From Paragorgia papillata (lineage: Eukaryota; Cnidaria; Anthozoa; Scleralcyonacea; Coralliidae), in contig JAWNZC010000091.1 of assembly GCA_035771165.1 (NCBI GenBank), positions 2,429,501 through 2,493,500 of the forward strand: DNA of 64,000 bases, read 5' to 3'. A program made the position numbers and the translations under genes. The first letter of the stretch is position 1. Each line of letters opens with the position of its first letter. This document shows, piece after piece, positions 1 to 11,760 of this stretch. Under the pieces are notes generated by a model that made no database searches, was not told the origin of the DNA, and saw only the letters and a program-made list of their open reading frames with translations.

Positions 1-100
1 GGAAAATACAAGTTTGAGAGTCCAATACACGTGCATAAACAACTCGGAAAAAGAATAAAACTAAATGTTATCCATAGCTAAACATTCTGACAATCAAAAA

Positions 101-465
101 CTGTTACCAAATAAATAGCAACAGTTGTTGCTATGGCAACAATAGCGTTTCAAAATGGCTGCCAATTACCCTTCAAACTAATTTAATTCGAAAAAAACTT
201 TGGCAACCCCTCATTTGTTTTTTATTAGAACTTTTCCTTAGAAGTATGAGTAATCAATAGGCCGATTTAAAAAAAAATATCTGTATATCCAAATTTTTTA
301 AAACATGATTGTTTCGGGGAAAAAAGTATTCCTTCTACAGATTTTTTTTTAAATCGGCCTATTGATTACTCATACTTCGGGGTCACCAAAGTTTTTTTCG
401 AATTAAATTAGTCTGAAAGGTAATTGGCAGCCATAGCAAAACTTTTGCTATTTATTTGGTAACAG
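101..465. repeat. Palindromic MITE-like foldback element
   Basis: The outer ends CTGTTACCAAATAAATAGC at 101 and its complement ending at 465 are inverted. Two arms of about 150-190 bp, broken by short indels, face each other around an AT-rich centre near 300. No open reading frame or clear TSD is visible. The family is unassigned. It lies immediately 5' of the decayed Gypsy copy. Confidence 0.75.
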
Positions 466-558
466 TGGCCGACAATTTCTAAGAGTGGCCGACAATTTCA
501 ACGAAGAGTGATCGACAATTATTACGAAGAGTTATCGGGGTTTTTTCTTGTAAAAACT

Positions 559-1425
559 ATGGAAACTGAAACAAAACATGGAAAATGCCCAGCTCTTGAG
601 AAAATGAAGCTGCAGGAGGCTGAGGAACTTTTAACTACAAACAGCCAAGAAGACGCAGCTTTAGCTTACGACAAAATTGGAAACTCGATAAAGTGACTTG
701 AACTATCAAAGCACGAGACCCTTCAGCATTTAATCGACAATGATCAAAGCCGTTTTCGTCAAAGACGATTCTATATAGATAAGTTTGATCAATTCTATAG
801 CGATGTTGGGGTCGCTACCGGAGACGAAATTCTTTCTGAAGCATACCGATTTCGACAGCGTGAAAATGAAGAAGTCGTGGCCTTTGCTTCACGGCTGGAC
901 AATCACGTTCGAATGGCAACGACTATGGGAACCGAACTTCTCCCGGACGAAGACGCCGTTGAAAGACAACTACGCATGCTGTTTTGACAAGGGATTAGTG
1001 AACCGATCAAAGACAAAGCCAGACATAAAAAGGATCAATGTAATACATTCGCTGAATTGATTACAGCAGCGCGATATGGCGACAAGAGATTTCCTGGATC
1101 CAGGCCCCCAAGCGAGTTGCGTGGGACCAATAAAATTACGACATCCGATATGGAGCCGCAATCTAAGCAGTCACAAGTCAACGTGGAGCCTGCGTGGGTG
1201 ACTGAAGTGTGCTCGTTGGCCAGGGATGTAAGACAACTCATGAAAGACCAAAGATTGCCAATCAAATCCAAAGTAAACAAAGGTGAGGAAAAAGTGCGTA
1301 TAACCTGCTATCGCTGTGGCCAACTAGGTCATATACATGTTGGATGTCGAAGTACCCCGAGATCAGATTACAGATCGTCGGGAAACGACCGAATGCCTTT
1401 GCCATGGGGCAACCAAAGGTCTTGA
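559..1425 (+). pseudogene. Gypsy-1 gag remnant with CCHC zinc knuckle
   Basis: Broken Gag of a Ty3/Gypsy element. Capsid-like coding starts around the ATG at 559. It runs through a stop at 694 and a frame change to a segment at about 780-990 containing VAFASRLDNHVR, where an in-frame TGA interrupts the protein near 985. It continues at 1057-1425. A nucleocapsid zinc knuckle CYRCGQLGHIHVGC (CX2CX4HX4C) lies at about 1308-1350. After it, sequence leading toward the protease continues in another frame to about 1508, where a foldback element is inserted. At least two frameshifts and a nonsense codon show that this copy is inactive. No LTR was found on its left side. Confidence 0.75.
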
Positions 1426-1508
1426 ACAACCCACCGCCCCTGGCCAACCAGTTGGTGTCAGTACTGAAGGAGCTTATTGGTGAACCTAATGAAGCAGACA
1501 ATATGCTT

Positions 1509-2642
1509 TTTCAAGGTTATTTTCGCCATATTGCAACGGGTACAAAACCATTGGGACGAGCGCGCGGCCACGCCTATTTATCCCTGTTAAAATCATGGTG
1601 AAACTCGTAGAGCAACAAGTATATCGCTTCGGTTTTTGTCAAATTCGTTTTAATCGTCGTTTGAAGCAGTTTTTTGGCGCTGGAATATTCGTTTCTTAAT
1701 TTGAAACCATTATCGCTGACAATCAACTTGACGAAAGGCTATAATACGAAGATTTCCTTAGTTGAACGGTGGCTGCGCTGTTATTCCAGCTACGCAATGT
1801 AACTTTACCTCCAACTCTATTGTAAATCACTCAAACTGCAAGTGTATGGTAACTAGAGGTTCGTCTTCATCATCTGAACTATGAAATATCCTATTTCTCG
1901 GCATCAGAGAAAATGTAAGATTCTCTTCCCGCACTGATCGCGTGTTTACCTCTTGTAGCCAAATTTGGATACGTGCAAGTTGCATTTACAGGCAAGAATA
2001 AGAGTTGAAACTCTTCAAAAAGAGTTTAAATCTAAAGTATAATGATGAAATCGCACGTATTTGTTGTGGGTTTTTTTTATCTAATTTAACGTTTAATTTT
2101 AAAGAAAGAAGCAATTTTATTTCGGTAATTAATTATGTGCGATTTGACACCATAAAGCCGAAGACGTGAAAGTAGACAAATATATATAACGACTTGTTTG
2201 CACCAGGTTTCTGGCAAATTCTGGTACTTTGGCCACTTATTAAAAACTACATTTTCAACATAATATCTCTTCACCCAATATTCCAGAAAACGTCTGTCGT
2301 TCTTGCAGTATCGCACTGCACAGCAAGGTGTTTTGTCTAACACAAACAGCCGCGTGCCGTACCGCCATAACAGTCACTGTTCAGCTGAGGAAATCTTCGT
2401 ATTATAGCGTTTCTTCGGGTTGATTGCCAGCGATAATTGTTTCGAATTAAGAAACGAATATTCCAGCTCACAGAAAACTACTCGAAACGACAATTAAAGA
2501 CGAATTTGACAAAAACCGAATGGATATACATTTTGCTCTACGAGTTTCAACATGAATTTAACAAGGATATTTAGGCATAGCCGAGCGCTCGCCCCACTGG
2601 TTTTGCACCCCTTGAGTCTTGGCGGAAATAACCTTGAAAAGG
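1509..2642. mobile_element. Foldback/long-TIR element inserted in Gypsy-1
   Basis: Inverted arms of roughly 280 bp bound this 1.13-kb insertion: about 1509-1790 on the left and 2355-2642 on the right. Outer ends share TTTTCAAGGTTATTT, then GGGT/GCAAAACC and a conserved stretch ending AATACGAAGATTTCC. The centre carries only AT-rich sequence without a credible gene. It separates the end of the gag region from the protease and interrupts the element's pol. No TSD is convincing, so the superfamily stays open. Confidence 0.75.
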
Positions 2643-2951
2643 TCTATTGTTAATGGTCACGCCTGCATTGGGCTGTTGGACACTGGAAGCCAGATAACAT
2701 CAGTAGCTGAGTCATTTTACAAGAAGCATCTTCGCGACAGTACTATCAAACTGTTTGAAGACCTGGTTCGTATAGTCGATGCAGCTGGTCACGATGTTCC
2801 TTTTCTTGGTTATACGGTCGTAAACATCCAGTTTCCTGCTGAAGTTGTCGGTATCGATACCTCCTTTGACATGCCCAGACAACGAGTACAACCAGCGTGT
2901 TCCATTGATAGTTGGTACAAATTTAGTCCGACAATGCAAGCAATATTGTGA
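2643..2951 (+). pseudogene. Gypsy-1 aspartic protease remnant
   Basis: Retropepsin-like segment with the active-site motif LLDTGSQ at about 2672-2692, preceded by a VNGHACIG strand. Reading stops at 2951 and resumes in another frame at about 3022-3570, where protease-RT linker sequence (DVLFETKLSTHLGLVV) is recognisable. The protease would have processed the Gag-Pol polyprotein in the particle. The left edge is the foldback insertion. Frame changes make the copy non-functional. Confidence 0.7.
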
Positions 2952-3021
2952 CTCAGAGGGAGGAAATAGATTTCTTCTAAAACGACGGACATCTTCTGCA
3001 TGGTAAAGAGCCTACAAATCT

Positions 3022-4738
3022 ATGTGCCATCAAGAAAGGTGTTTTAAAAAAGATTCGCCAGGAACTAAAGTACAGTCTACGACAAGACGTACTATAACAC
3101 TTGGTTCACACCAGACGAGAACTATCATGTGTTTGGCAAATGCCAGTTTTGCAACACCAACTGATGTGCTTTTTGAAACAAAACTCTCAACTCACCTCGG
3201 GCTGGTTGTGACGCCTGGACTCGTTACCCTGCCCTCATGCTTAGCTAAGTGGAGAATTCCTGTAGAGGTTACCAACAACAGTGACACTCCTATTACCATA
3301 CAACCGAAGGCTGTCATAACTTGGGCTCAAGTTGTCAACGAAGTGAAAAATTTGGCTCCGACCATGAAAAGTGATGTCAAGGATGAGCAAGGAAGCCCCG
3401 ATAGTACGTTTGATCTGGACGAGACATCCTTAACAGAAACGCAAAAGAAACAGGAACGTGAACGCCTTACCAAGATGTCGTATGTGTTTGCCAAGGACGA
3501 CAAAGACCTAGGCCAAACGGAAACAGTTTACCACGAAATACACCTCAAAGACGACGTATCGACCAGATAACCATACCACAGGATGCCACCCGGTGAACCT
3601 GAAGAGTTTCGAATGGCCCTTACAGACCTTTTGGAGGAAGGAATCCTTAGAGAATCCAAAAGTCCATACGCATCACCCGTCGTTCTGGATACAAAAAAAG
3701 TTGACAGCTTGATGATCTGCGTCAATTAACGGAAACTGAATGCAAAGACAATCAGAGACTCCTATCCAATTCCTAGGATGACAGAGACCCTTGAGGGTTT
3801 ACAAGGAGCCAAATGGTTCTGTTCTCTCGACCTGCAGAGTGGCTACCTTCAAGTGAAAGTTATGAAACGAGATAGACACAAAACAGCAGTTACGAAGCCT
3901 TTTGGGTTGTATGGGTACAACCGTATGCCGTTCGGTTTGAATAACGCGCCAGCAACATTCCAACGGTTGATGGAGCAGTGTCTACATGGACTAATCCTAA
4001 AGTTCTGTCTAGCGTATTTGGATGACGATGGAGCTTCGAGGAAATGCTAGAACGCTTAAAGCTTGTGTTACAACGACTGGGAGAGTATGGATTCAAGTTG
4101 AGGCCGTCCAAGCGCTACTTATTCCAAACTGAGTTATCATACCTTGGCCATGTGATATCCCAGCAAGGAGTAGCACCTGATCCTAGCAAGATTTCTGCCT
4201 TGAAGAAGTGGTTACAATATCCACCACAAAACGCTAAAGAGCTACAGACCTTCCTGGGGTTTGTGCGGTACTACCGGTCATTTATCGAAGGATGTGCAAA
4301 GATAGCCGCACCGCTTCACCACCTGGCTAAAGAACAGGAGTCGAAGGAGACCTGAAAAAGCCGAAGAGAGCCGTTCAAGTGGTCGCAGGAATGTCAAACA
4401 GCTTTCGAGACAATGATCGAAAGACTGTCTTCGTACCCCATCTTGACATTCCCAGACTTCAATCTTCCATTCATTCTTCATACGGATGCTTCTGGCTACG
4501 GACTCGGAAAACCCAGAGTAATAGCATATGGAAGCCATTCCCTTAGCGTCGTAGAGAGACGTTACTCGGCTTACCGTCGTGATTTTCTCGCCTTGAAATG
4601 GTCGGTGACTGAAAAGTTCAAGCAGTATCTCTATGGAAGCAAGTTTCACGTTGTTACAGACAGTAATCAGTACAACTCAGTACAACCGATCATCGCTGGT
4701 TATCGGACTTATCTGGCTACGACTTTGCCATAACGTAT
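3022..4738 (+). pseudogene. Gypsy-1 reverse transcriptase / RNase H remnant
   Basis: Pol segment of the same decayed Ty3/Gypsy copy. After the linker, RT coding is visible from about 3583 (in-frame TAA at 3727-3729). RT motif A is LDLQSGY near 3822, then MPFGLNNAPATFQRL, then a YLDD box at about 4016 followed directly by a frameshift. Thumb/connection sequence (YLGHVISQQGVAPDPSKI) runs at 4138-4200. RNase H shows HTDASGYGLG near 4480 and VTDSNQYNS near 4655. Coding ends inside the sequence just before LSR at 4738, where a tRNA-like/palindrome cluster is inserted. Coding resumes at 5776. Several frameshifts and stops mark it as dead. Confidence 0.85.
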
Positions 4739-4742
4739 ACCG

Positions 4743-4911
4743 GAATTGAGTATAAATGTTCTTCGAGCTATTTTACTCAGGAAAATTTTCTGAGTTCCCA
4801 AGCGGTTAGAGCGTCTCACCGGCGATCAGAAGCTTGTGGGTTCGAGTCCTGCTTGGGAACTCAGAACATTTTTATGAGTAAAATAGCTCGAAGACCATTT
4901 ACACTCAATTC
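4743..4911. repeat. Palindrome with a tRNA-like core
   Basis: The segment GAATTGAGTATAAATG at 4743 and its complement at about 4895-4911 are the outer limits of a palindrome that continues through TTCGAGCTATTTTACTCA on both sides. The central 67 nt form a tRNA-like unit. The right arm is the same 3' tail found after the second tRNA-like unit at 5682-5770. The left arm is therefore an inverted extra copy of a SINE tail. Confidence 0.7.
4794..4860 (+). repeat. tRNA-derived SINE head, copy 1
   Basis: A perfect 7-bp acceptor-like stem GTTCCCA / TGGGAAC closes the unit. The Pol III B box GGTTCGAGTCC is at 4839-4849. The D arm is shortened and the A box degenerate, and 67 nt is short for a tRNA, so this is a SINE head rather than a functional tRNA gene. 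Confidence 0.65.
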
Positions 4912-4996
4912 TCATATCCGAGCTACCATATTCATCTCTTCGCTTAACAACATACATTACGACATTAACATATATCATCATAACCTGTACATAGCA

Positions 4997-5064
<68 letters not shown>
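4997..5064. repeat. (TA)n microsatellite
   Basis: About 34 uninterrupted TA dinucleotides. Apparent open frames across it are low-complexity artefacts. Confidence 0.95.
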
Positions 5065-5066
<2 letters not shown>

Positions 5067-5080
5067 ACTCGCCCTGCACT

Positions 5081-5310
5081 TTGACTCGCCCTGCGGGCTT
5101 GTCAAAATACGGCGTGACTCGTAAAAATATACAGCGATACTACACACCAAAACATCTAATAATATATATATATATATTATTATTAGATATTTTGGTGTGT
5201 AGTATCGCTGTATATTTTTACGAGTTATGCCGTATTTTGACAAGCCGCAGGGTGAGTCAAAATACAAACAAGTAAAATATATACAGCGATACTACACACC
5301 AAAACATCTA
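5081..5310. repeat. Palindrome with third partial arm
   Basis: Arms at about 5090-5165 and 5180-5260 are inverted copies around a short TA-rich loop; both contain ACAGCGATACTACACACC or its complement. A third, direct partial arm follows at 5280-5310. A further short inverted pair (ATTACACAACTAC at about 5326, complement at about 5541) encloses the next 230 bp. No gene. Confidence 0.75.
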
Positions 5311-5612
5311 ATAAGAGATTTATTACACAACTACTCTGATCAACAAATTTTTATGGAAAAATAAAACTCTAAAAAGGCCAGAGAAGTACCGTGACTTGCA
5401 CCAGGACAAAATAATCATACAAGTAGTCTCCCGTGTGATAAATTTGATTGGCTAACAATCCAAATAACCAGTGCAAATAACTAACTATTCAAACATCGCT
5501 TGTATATTTGCACTAATTTAGCGTTATTTGGACATTTTTTAATGTAGTTGTGTAATAAAATGTCATACATCGAACTCAACCTACGTTCAAATCATCTGTC
5601 GAGTCCCATGAA

Positions 5613-5770
5613 GTAGCTGAATGGTTAGAGCGCCTCACCGGCGATCAGAAGCTTCTGGGTTCGAGTCCCGCTTGGGAACTCATAATTTTTTTCTGAGTAA
5701 AATAGCTCGAAGAACATTTACACTCAATTCTCATATCCGAGCTAGCATATTCATCTATTCCCTTAATAAC
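5613..5770 (+). repeat. tRNA-derived SINE, copy 2
   Basis: The A box TAGCTGAATGG is at 5614-5624 and the B box GGTTCGAGTCC at 5658-5668, both matching the Pol III internal promoter consensus. A non-tRNA tail (5682-5770) matches the tail of copy 1 closely. Gypsy-1 coding resumes a few bases later. Confidence 0.75.
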
Positions 5771-5775
5771 GTTCC

Positions 5776-5850
5776 GGCCTGGAAATCAAGGTGCGACGTT
5801 GATGGCCTTTCTAGGATGCCTGCAGAAATACAGTACCTATCGAGAAGGAG
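5776..5850 (+). pseudogene. Gypsy-1 fragment after RNase H
   Basis: This short piece encodes the conserved end of Gypsy RNase H (CDVDGLSRMP, the usual NADALSR position). It joins the coding lost at 4738, so the 4739-5775 cluster is an insertion into Gypsy-1. The integrase is not seen, and about 45 bp later a different transposase begins. Confidence 0.7.
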
Positions 5851-5894
5851 ACCACTAACCCAAATCTTGACTGTCTTGCGACGGCGGAGTGGCT

Positions 5895-8381
5895 GAAGTT
5901 CGCTGTACGGACTGCGGACACGTGCAGCATTATTGCATCGACTGCGCAAAGAAAGCTCACGAAAGGAGAAATTATTTCCACGTGTTAGAAAGGTTTCAAG
6001 TGAGTATAAACTGTCGTTTCTTTAAACCTTAATTACCTTATTATGCTCAAAAATAGATGTTAATGTGACTATGAATCACAAGAGATGTCGATTATGATAT
6101 TTGTGGATATAATAAGAAAACTTCTTATTTTTATATTTTTGACAGGATGGTTGCTTTTTGCCATTCTTTGCAAACCATACGGTAATTGCCATGAGTCACC
6201 AACGAACTTGCCCATCCGCTCAATCCAGAAACATTGTCTGCATTGACGAACATGGTAAGAGAACTTAAAATAATATACTGTGTATACTTACTTAATTGTT
6301 TCGTTGTTATAATTATTATAGTTATATAGAATGAGTTCAACCTAATTCATCACAGTGAGTTTTTTAACTTGCACTAAATATTGTTGGTATTAAGGATAAA
6401 AGCAGTAATAATACTGTATATACTACCACTGCTACTGCTACTACTACTGCTAGTTCTACTGCTACTACTACTACTGCTACTACTACTGCTAAATTCCTGA
6501 GCTGTTGAAGCAATATGATATTAATTACATATAACTTCAACAGCTCAACTGCAATACATAAACCAGTACCATTAGTCCTTACTAATATCAAAATACTTTC
6601 TTAAATTCAGGTCGTCAACATCAAAAACAAATTATTTTCTGTAATTGTGAGGAATATGCTGTCACATTGGTTAAATTGCAATTATGGTCTGGCAGTTATT
6701 GTACGCCCTACTATTGCATTCCATTTTAAACTTATGGTACTCGCTGAGACTCTACTTGTGGAATGCCAGGTTTCACTACAGAAGTTCAACAATATTACCA
6801 ACATGGGCATGTACGGTAGTTTACATTGTTGATTGCAGGACATCTGCGGAAATACCTTATTTTGCATTATAGCGAGTGCAGTACACTGAACCATAGTACA
6901 TGTATTTCTTATTTCAGGTCAAGAAGATTTATTCTACTTTGAACAGTGACTCATTTGATGAATTTCGGTAATTTAACTTCTTATAGTATTTAACCTATTC
7001 CTGTCTGAGCCAGCCGGATATAGCCATCACTTAAGATCATTACACTGGTCAGACGATTATACTTGTCAAAGAAAGAACCCTCAGTCAGCGTATAGGTTAA
7101 TACATAACCTCTTATTCAATTAACCTCTTATTCGAGCTCTTAAACAGTATTCATTGTTTTGAAGTTAACTTCATTTTAAATAAATTTTGCTGAAGCTACC
7201 ATCAGTACATGTTGAGGATGGTATGCCTTATAGTGATCAAGTCGAAAAAGAAAATTCATGTCCACTATGCCCAAAGATATGGCATTCTATTAATCTATTA
7301 AAATAACTAATAATTTATTAATAAACATACAGTGCATAGAGTTTGCTTGAGGCCCCTATATGGCACTTGCTTTCCCAAGATGGTGCAGAAAACAAACAGT
7401 AAACTATACATGTTAATACACAATGTCATTAACTTACAGTACAGAAAGTTCAGAAAAAAGACAGAAACTGTCGCAGAGATGGAAAGTTGGAGAAACAAAA
7501 TTTAATGCTGCTGCTCTTTCTTTGGAGACCCGGAGAAGAGAAGTAGTCACTGAACAAACACACTGTTTGGCAGTTGAAAGAATGTTTTTAATGTCTTTGA
7601 AGAAAAAATACACAGGTACTGTACACTATGTTGCCTTCACGTGTACCATTTACTAATGGCATTCTACAGTTGTTGTCACTAGTACTACTTTTTGTAAGTG
7701 CATAGTAATTATTTTAATGACCATTTCTTTTCATTGAACATTTTAAATAGATGGTCAAGCAGTAGCAGTAACACTGTCAAAGCAAATAACTCAGAGAACA
7801 AATGCAATGAAAGCTACCATTACCAAGTACCATGCTTCATTAAACGTGTTACAAGACTGGGTGGAAACATTACTACAAGAGTTACAGTTTGATCAAGCAA
7901 AGGATCCAGAGTCAGTACTTTATTGTCATTTCGACAGGCGACCTTCCAACAATGATATTCCCTTTGCCATAAAAAGAACGGCAATTGACCTACACAACTT
8001 CCTAGAACGATGCAAGGAGGAGCAGAATATTTTGCTATTGGAGGTTGAAAGGTTGTTTAAGCATTATTTTGGAGAAAAAGAAAAGCTGGAGACCTATATA
8101 GCTCAGCATCCAGGTGAATCACTCAAGACTAATAAGAAGAATCAATGTACTTATCAAGAAGAAACTTTGTGAGATAAACAATATGTTGTATTGGTTAGAT
8201 TCAATACTATTGGACTATTTGAGTACAGAAACAATCAGTAAATTACCATATAGTAACTGAATCAGGGCACATGGGATCTAGTGAATTTTCAGCTGTGGCA
8301 TTTGCTGAAATTGCATACAACAGTGAGACTGATGAAGATGTACAAATTTTACTGGACCTTTCTGATGATGATTCTGACTGA
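5895..8381 (+). pseudogene. KDZ-type (Kyakuja/Dileera/Zisupton) transposase remnant
   Basis: Multi-exon remnant recognised from KDZ landmarks. Exon 5895-5999 encodes a Cys/His cluster (CTDCGHVQHYCIDCAKKAH) like the CxC domains that precede KDZ transposases, with donor GT at 6000. Exon 6146-6254 joins in phase to exon 6611 onward, giving GRQHQKQIIFCNCEEYAVTL, the typical KDZ stretch. A frameshift near 6695 precedes AETLLVECQVSLQKF. A small exon at 6919-6968 encodes NSDSFDEFR, and 7206-7290 encodes the CPLCP motif. The C-terminal helical part follows at 7423-7610 and 7751-8172 (GQAVAVTLSKQI), with an acidic tail at 8269-8381. The catalytic RNase H-like core expected between CPLCP and the helical part is missing. 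The transposase would act in the nucleus; this copy cannot. No terminal repeats were identified. Confidence 0.75.
6985..7105. repeat. Small MITE in KDZ remnant
   Basis: A 120-bp unit bounded by TTAACCTATTCCTGTC and an imperfect complement ending TATAGGTTAA. It resembles other short TTAAC-ended units near 23.4, 23.75, 42.6 and 56.2 kb. It lies in the gap between two KDZ exons. Confidence 0.45.
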
Positions 8382-9464
8382 TGATGAGTAGGTAATAGAT
8401 ATTACTACACAAGTGTAATAATTACTATGAAGAAACATTTAATGATTTTCTTACACTGCTGAAATGAAACAAAAAATTCAGTCAACATATAACTTTAGCA
8501 TTCCAGTCTGCAGAGCTTGCCTGTTGACTTTGGTAGTGTAAGAAAATAATCAAATGTTTTCATCAACAGTATCTCTAAGGATGGTTGTGAAATGTAATAT
8601 ACTATGTACACAAAGATTTGTTGTTTATTTTTATATGCTGTAAATACTAAGTAGAAATGTAAATATTATTTATCTGCATTCATCAGTTGGTAAAATTACA
8701 CTACATCTGAACTTTACTTGCAGTCATTGAACTTTGATGATTAAAGAAAGATTATAAATGTAGAACTTTTTTGAATAAAAACACCTCCCGGAATAATTGG
8801 ACTCCTATGCCTATGTTTGCAACAATTAACTCAATCTATAGCATGACTGCACATACTTACAAAGGTAATGTTCTACATTTTTCTATGTGGACAATTCTTA
8901 AACTCAATGCCAATGGGCTCTAAGTGTAAAAAATGAAATAAATACCATAATATACTTGTAATAGACAACAGTACAAGTACAATTAATATTAAACACTGCG
9001 ACTGTAACATGGAACTACAGCATAAAGTAAGTAAGCTTGACGTTAGTCACAGTCACTAGCACCATGAATACAACCTTGCTTGCACTAAACTAGGCAAACA
9101 ACTCCTACAAATATATATAAGGTAAATTTATGAACGAGACTTACCTGGTGTTTTGTGTTGTGACTTTAATTTTCCCATCGATCATGGACCAAAGAAATAA
9201 TTAAAAACCACACTGCACGTTCAGCTGGCGAATATGAATAAGTAAAAAGGCACAAGTTCCCAATAGTAGGAGAAATATAGTTGAGTTGAAGCCTTTAGCA
9301 TCAGTTGAAAGTTGAGACTATTCTCACTGCTTACATACCAGTCAACACTCGGTTTGACGCTTTTAACATAATCATTGCAATCATCACAATATATCGAGAC
9401 ATATTCACATAAAATAGCGATGGATATGCATGCATCTGCATGTCGTATAGCTGTGTACCTACAA
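8382..9464. other. AT-rich stretch without recognisable gene
   Basis: I see no coding exon, structural RNA or clear repeat here. It may contain the 3' end of the KDZ element. Confidence 0.5.
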
Positions 9465-9715
9465 ACAGCATACGGCGACTGAAACCACAGAAATGACAGA
9501 ATAGAAATACGACCAGAAGTCCAACTCGTCTCGGAACCTTTGAAGTTTCTATCCTCGCGCATCTTGATTCCTTGCCATAAACCGCCGGGGGAAGTCGGAT
9601 GGGCGTAAAATATCGCGCATGCGCATTAAGGAAATGCGGACAAGTTGTCACACGAGTTGGACTTGACTTCTGGTCGTATTTCTATTCTGTGAATACAGCA
9701 TACGGCGACTGAAAC
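9465..9715. repeat. Inverted repeat with flanking direct repeats
   Basis: A 21-bp direct repeat (ACAGCATACGGCGACTGAAA plus C) occurs at 9465-9485 and 9695-9715. Just inside it, 45-bp inverted arms (9485-9529 and 9651-9692) share GAATAGAAATACGACCAGAA. The inner 120 bp are GC-richer and show no gene. The arrangement looks like a small foldback element with long direct flanks. Confidence 0.65.
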
Positions 9716-9818
9716 TTTTGAGCTAGCACCCTTTGTAAATACGCCATCATGGCTTGCCCTAGCAACGATCCCAATCCAGGGCTACCAGTAACGTATATGA
9801 GCAAGGGGGCTGGTAACA

Positions 9819-10232
9819 CAATGTTACATAATATGGGTAGGGGTGGTAACCTAATGTTACATATATGGGTAGGCGTTGTAACCTAATGTTACATAATATG
9901 GGTAAGGGTACGGGTAACCTAATGTTACATAATATGGATAGGGGTACGGGTAAACTAATTTTACATAATAAAGGTAGGGGTGGTAACCTAATGTTACATA
10001 ATATGGGTAGAGTGGTAACCTAATGTTACATATATGGTTAGGGGTTGAAACCTAATGTTACATAATATGGGTAGGGGTGGTAACCTAATGTTACATAATA
10101 ATATGGGTAGGGGTGGTAACCTAATTTTGCATAATATGGGTAGTGGTGGTAACCTAATGTTATATATATGGGTAGCGGTGGCAACCTGTTATATATATAT
10201 GGGTAGGGGTGGTAACCTAATGTTACATATAC
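9819..10232. repeat. About 33-bp minisatellite (GGGTAGGGGTGGTAACCTAA family)
   Basis: About a dozen degenerate units consist of ATGGGTAGGGGTGGTAACC plus TAATGTTACATAAT. The same unit recurs as short blocks at 13790-13880, 14445-14510, 20305-20400, 20765-20860 and 21710-21770, often next to (TA)n tracts and palindromic MITEs. Open frames here are repeat artefacts. Confidence 0.9.
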
Positions 10233-10405
10233 ACCTAAAAACGCACGATCTGTTACAACATCCAACAGCACTGATATCAGGTATGTTACATTATGATTCC
10301 ATCAGGTCTGAACAGGATAATGTAGCGACCCCTGTTACAGCTATGATGACCACAGTCTGTATCAGCACTGATGTCAGGCGTGATACAGCGGTGATGCCAT
10401 CAGAC

Positions 10406-10614
10406 TAGCCTGGTTCCCTGGCCCAATTTCAAAATAAATAAGGGCCAGGTAACCACTAATCTCATTCTCGCGTCATCAGGGCTAAATCCACTTATGACGA
10501 TTGCAATTTTACTCATAGCCATTAAAAACTCGCGAAATTTTAACCAATAGGAAAGCAGAAGTCTTTAGTGGTTACCTGGCCCATATTCTTTGATTGGGCC
10601 AGGGTACCAGGCTA
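10406..10614. mobile_element. 209-bp MITE with 9-bp TSD (MULE-like)
   Basis: Terminal inverted repeats TAGCCTGGTTCCCTGGCCC (left) and complement of GGGCCAGGGTACCAGGCTA (right) are followed by a second inverted pair, GGGCCAGGTAACCACTA. The 9-bp CCATCAGAC at 10397-10405 is repeated exactly at 10615-10623. A 9-bp duplication is typical of Mutator-like elements. Confidence 0.85.
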
Positions 10615-11424
10615 CCATCAGACTAGCTATGATAGATCGCGTGGAAACGGGCCGTGACCCGCGTGTGATCCACGACCCGTTCTCGATAAATTACTCGCGC
10701 GTTTACTCGAAACTCGCGTGAATTAATTATTCCACGCGTGGATAAACAAAATGCCGGTACAAAAATTCCCCGTGTATACTTAATCCGAAACTGGTTTGCT
10801 GCCGAAAAAACTGACAAAAAACGTAAAAAAAACGTGCACAGAAGTAACTACGACAAAAAAAACTACGCGACAGAAACATCAGGTAACTTTTTATTTATTC
10901 TTTTTACTTATCAACTAAGATTTACAAAAATAAAGAGCATTTCACATTTTCACCACTATAAATCTTCATTTCAACGAATTTGTACACTTCGTTTTTCTAT
11001 AAATTTAGTCATATATAGTACTGCAAAAAGAAAAGACAAATGATCAGGCATATAATCTTTACTTACAAATCCAGGCTTGAGAAGATGCAAAGTAAACGTT
11101 ATGTAGTCAAAACTAGGAAAGATGAAAAACATTACATTAGTTTTCGAATACTTTATATCAATTAATATTAACCAAACTATAAACTAAGGTAATACCTCAA
11201 GTATAAACATTGTTGAGTTAATCTTGCAATCTACATTCTGCAGCCCATATTTCTTAAATTCCTTCTTGTCACACTGTATAGATTAGAGAAGACAAATATA
11301 TATTTTGATTTTTGAGAAACTTATTGATACAATGTAACCTACCAATACAGTATATAAAGTTATTAAAGTACCTTACAACCTATTAATGTATAATTTTTTT
11401 GTCCAGCTGGATACATGTACACTA

Positions 11425-11760
11425 TAAAATAAAGAAAAAAAGAAAGGCATATTACTATTAGTTTCTAAATCTTATAAATGCTAGCAAATGTACACCTGTT
11501 AGATCTCAATATATTTTCTCCTTGCCTGGCTATACTGTATATAAAGAGAAGGGAAAAAAGACATGAATTTATAAATCTCAAAAATGCTAACCTAATACAC
11601 ACCTGTTAGGTTTATTGTGGTTGTATTCTCTCCTTGCCAGGGCAAGCTATACAAAGAGAAGAAAAGAAAGACATATTGCTTTCTAAACTTTAAAAATGTT
11701 GAGCTAATATACACCTGTTAGATCTCATTATAATCATATTTCCCTTGCCAGGTCTGATGC
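11425..11760. repeat. Three tandem units of about 115 bp
   Basis: Three degenerate units contain ACACCTGTTAG followed by CTCCTTGCC(A/T)GG and an AAAGA-rich spacer. The surrounding 10.8-12.2 kb is AT-rich with no recognisable gene. Confidence 0.7.

Noticed and set aside
4794..4860. Functional tRNA gene
   Set aside because: Too short, D arm reduced and no clear anticodon arm; the tail and second copy identify a SINE.
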